Program-made: the position numbers and the translations under genes
Part shown: piece after piece, positions 15,442 through 16,781 of the stretch
Numbering within the stretch: the first letter of the stretch is position 1
Layout of the letters: each line of letters begins with the position of its first letter
Assembly (NCBI GenBank): GCA_934481375.1
Contig: CAKSPN010000021.1
Coordinates: forward strand, 1-16,781
Direction: 5' to 3'
Length of the DNA stretch: 16,781 nucleotides
Origin: an uncultured Clostridia bacterium
Lineage (GTDB): Bacteria; Bacillota; Clostridia; UBA1381
Notes under the pieces: generated by a model
What the model saw: the letters and a program-made list of their open reading frames with translations, nothing else
The model's database searches: none
Told to the model about the DNA's origin: nothing

Positions 15442-15470
15442 ATTATACAACAAAACTTTACACCTGTCAA
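15442..15470 (-). promoter_or_regulatory. Sigma-A promoter of the nadABC-niaR operon
   Basis: The minus strand shows TTGACA (15465-15470), a 17-base spacer and TATAAT (15442-15447), a perfect consensus. The -35 lies at the centre of the 36-bp palindrome, so a bound repressor would cover it. The leader is only about 15 bases, too short for a riboswitch. Confidence 0.9.
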
Positions 15471-15487
15471 GACAGGTGTAAAGTTTT
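15452..15487. promoter_or_regulatory. Probable NiaR operator, 36-bp perfect palindrome
   Basis: The left arm aaaactttacacctgtc (15452-15468) and the right arm gacaggtgtaaagtttt (15471-15487) are exact inverted copies around AA. The tacacctgtc-aa-gacaggtgta core fits my recollection of NiaR operators in Firmicutes, and the niaR gene is in the operon it controls. As RNA the same sequence would form a strong hairpin followed by TTTTGTTG on the minus strand, so it may also stop transcription coming from the gene at 15494-16781. Confidence 0.82.
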
Positions 15488-15493
15488 TAAAAT

Positions 15494-16781
15494 TTATTGT
15501 ATATTCTGTATGTCAACGCTGCATTTCGGAGTTTGTTTTTCGTCCCATATAAACGCTTTTATGTAATCGCCGTCGTGTTTGGTGTAATTATTTATCCACA
15601 AATCAACACCCGTATCGCCGTAGCCTGACACATTTATCGGCTGAACGGCAACTCCGACAAGCTCATTTTTGCTGCTGTACACTGCGGCATAAAAATTGCC
15701 GACAAGCTGTGTTTCCATATTATTCTTTACGAATGTGTTCACCGAGAGCGTTGTATCATTAATATTATAGTTTAATATCTTATGTTCCGTTTCGGCTAAA
15801 TTGATCGAACTTTCGTTTACGAAATACTCAGCGTTGTTTGCCGTTGTGATCTCATCAGAGTCCGTTTGCACCGTCACGTACCAGAGAACATTCTCGTACT
15901 TTAACGGCTCATAATCAATCGTTACGCTCTTTTCCTCACCGGCTGCAAGCGTTCCGATATTCATCTCATTAACCGCCTCGCCGTTCTCCGTTTCCTTTCT
16001 TAACGAAAGTATCACGTTTTCGGCATCGCAATTACCCTTATTCTCTATAGCAACCACCGCAGAGGAACTTGGGAGCTTTTCGTAACTATCTACGGAAATT
16101 ATCGAAACATCAGACAGTCCGACCGATATTTCGGCACTGTTGTTGTTGAGATTGTATTCCTCTTTATTATCCGCCGACACCGCCGCCGTAATGGTGCGTT
16201 TTGTGAAGTCTGTGGGTTTGTTATAGGCAATCTCAACCTCTTTTGTACCTCCCGCCGGCAATGCTTCGGTTACGGTAACCGAATTGTTTGTTCCGCCGTC
16301 ATCAAGGCTCACCGTGTACGAGTTTACTGCCAATTCACCGCTGTTTTTGACCGTGGCGTGAACAGTCATTGTTTCCTCGTCTATATATGCGTCCGTCATT
16401 TCCAAATCGTATGACGGAGCTACCGAAACAGTGTATAAATCCGTTTGCGTGATTTCATTATTTTCGGTTATACCGCCCGTAAACGCAACAAGCATTGTTC
16501 CGTCATCGTTTAAAATTCCCGAGGGATATTTTGCGGTATTGCCAAGCGAGGTTACGTTGATTTCATCGCTCCACTCATTGTCCCTGTACAGTGCGGAATA
16601 AACCTCCGCAGCACCCGATTGCGCCTTTGTCCACCAAACAGCCTTATCTCCGTTTGAGTTAGTGTCTACAACAAAATTATCGGTAAGACCCTGTTTTGCT
16701 TCTTTGAATATGTTCTGCTTATCCGAGCCGTCAACATTTGCGCTTACGATATTCCCGGCGCCGTAATAATAAATTCTGTTA
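15494..16781 (-). CDS. Probable secreted CARDB-like multi-domain protein, N-terminus outside window
   Basis: An open frame of 429 codons runs from the right edge to a TAA at 15494. The Met at 16495 is internal: the same frame continues upstream without a stop (NRIYYYGAGNIVSANVDGSD at the edge), so the true start lies beyond 16781. The edge-proximal part (about 115 residues, with GDKAVWWTKA and YSALYRDNEWSDEINVT) resembles beta-propeller-type repeats. Then come at least two beta-sandwich units of CARDB type, with VHATVKNSGELAVNSYTVSL and VVAIENKGNCDAENVILSL as matching strands, each followed by a P/L-AAGxxK-type turn. A third, more divergent unit closes the protein. No catalytic motif or sorting signal is visible at the C-terminus. 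It is probably extracellular and adhesive or structural; the function is not recognised. Its stop is 24 bases after the nad operator begins, in the same direction. Confidence 0.82.
   Translation of the reverse strand, partial: NRIYYYGAGNIVSANVDGSDKQNIFKEAKQGLTDNFVVDTNSNGDKAVWWTKAQSGAAEVYSALYRDNEWSDEINVTSLGNTAKYPSGILNDDGTMLVAFTGGITENNEITQTDLYTVSVAPSYDLEMTDAYIDEETMTVHATVKNSGELAVNSYTVSLDDGGTNNSVTVTEALPAGGTKEVEIAYNKPTDFTKRTITAAVSADNKEEYNLNNNSAEISVGLSDVSIISVDSYEKLPSSSAVVAIENKGNCDAENVILSLRKETENGEAVNEMNIGTLAAGEEKSVTIDYEPLKYENVLWYVTVQTDSDEITTANNAEYFVNESSINLAETEHKILNYNINDTTLSVNTFVKNNMETQLVGNFYAAVYSSKNELVGVAVQPINVSGYGDTGVDLWINNYTKHDGDYIKAFIWDEKQTPKCSVDIQNIQ

Noticed and set aside
15421..15451. Riboswitch in the nadA leader
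   Set aside because: The predicted leader is only about 15 bases and has no room for an aptamer; repression by NiaR explains the control.

Overview
The window looks like chromosomal DNA of a low-to-moderate GC Firmicute, most likely a gut-type member of the Clostridia (Oscillospiraceae/Lachnospiraceae-like). Signs of this are AGGAG-type ribosome sites, near-consensus sigma-A promoters, a NiaR-type NAD repressor, a zinc-finger ClpE-like ATPase, and a secreted stalk-domain protein. The placement is inferred from gene content, not from a marker gene.

Region 1 (1-5590, minus strand) is the 5' part of a cell-surface polysaccharide operon. A perfect TTGACA-17-TATAAT promoter (5533-5561) reads into a decayed start of a DegT/DnrJ/EryC1-type sugar aminotransferase. 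Four complete genes follow: two GT-B glycosyltransferases, an EpsG/Wzy-like polymerase and a third GT-B transferase. A GT2 transferase runs off the left edge. The genes are tightly packed and visibly more AT-rich than the rest of the window. They look like a repeating-unit assembly module whose remaining genes lie to the left.

Region 2 (5591-10898) holds three single-gene units. rhaA (L-rhamnose isomerase, minus) and a GH39 glycosidase (minus) each have their own sigma-A promoter. Between them a ClpE-like AAA+ unfoldase (plus) has an extended -10 promoter. A bidirectional hairpin terminator separates the convergent Clp and GH39 genes. rhaA ends in its own hairpin, just upstream of the polysaccharide promoter.

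Region 3 (10850-15487, minus) is the de novo NAD operon nadA-nadB-nadC-niaR. A 36-bp perfect palindrome at its promoter is the probable NiaR operator and contains the -35 box. The repressor gene is last in the operon, so the operon should be autoregulated by niacin or NAD status. Downstream is a secreted stalk-domain gene broken by a single -1 frameshift, ending at a strong terminator.

Region 4 (15494-16781, minus) is the 3' part of a probably extracellular protein with CARDB-like beta-sandwich repeats; its start is outside the window.

I see no rRNA, tRNA, CRISPR, insertion sequence or phage gene. The most noteworthy observations are the aminotransferase remnant heading the polysaccharide operon, the nearly intact frameshifted stalk gene, the operator/-35/possible terminator overlap at nadA, and the unusual N-terminus and ClpP-loop variant of the Clp ATPase. 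I do not find convincing evidence of a wholly new system.
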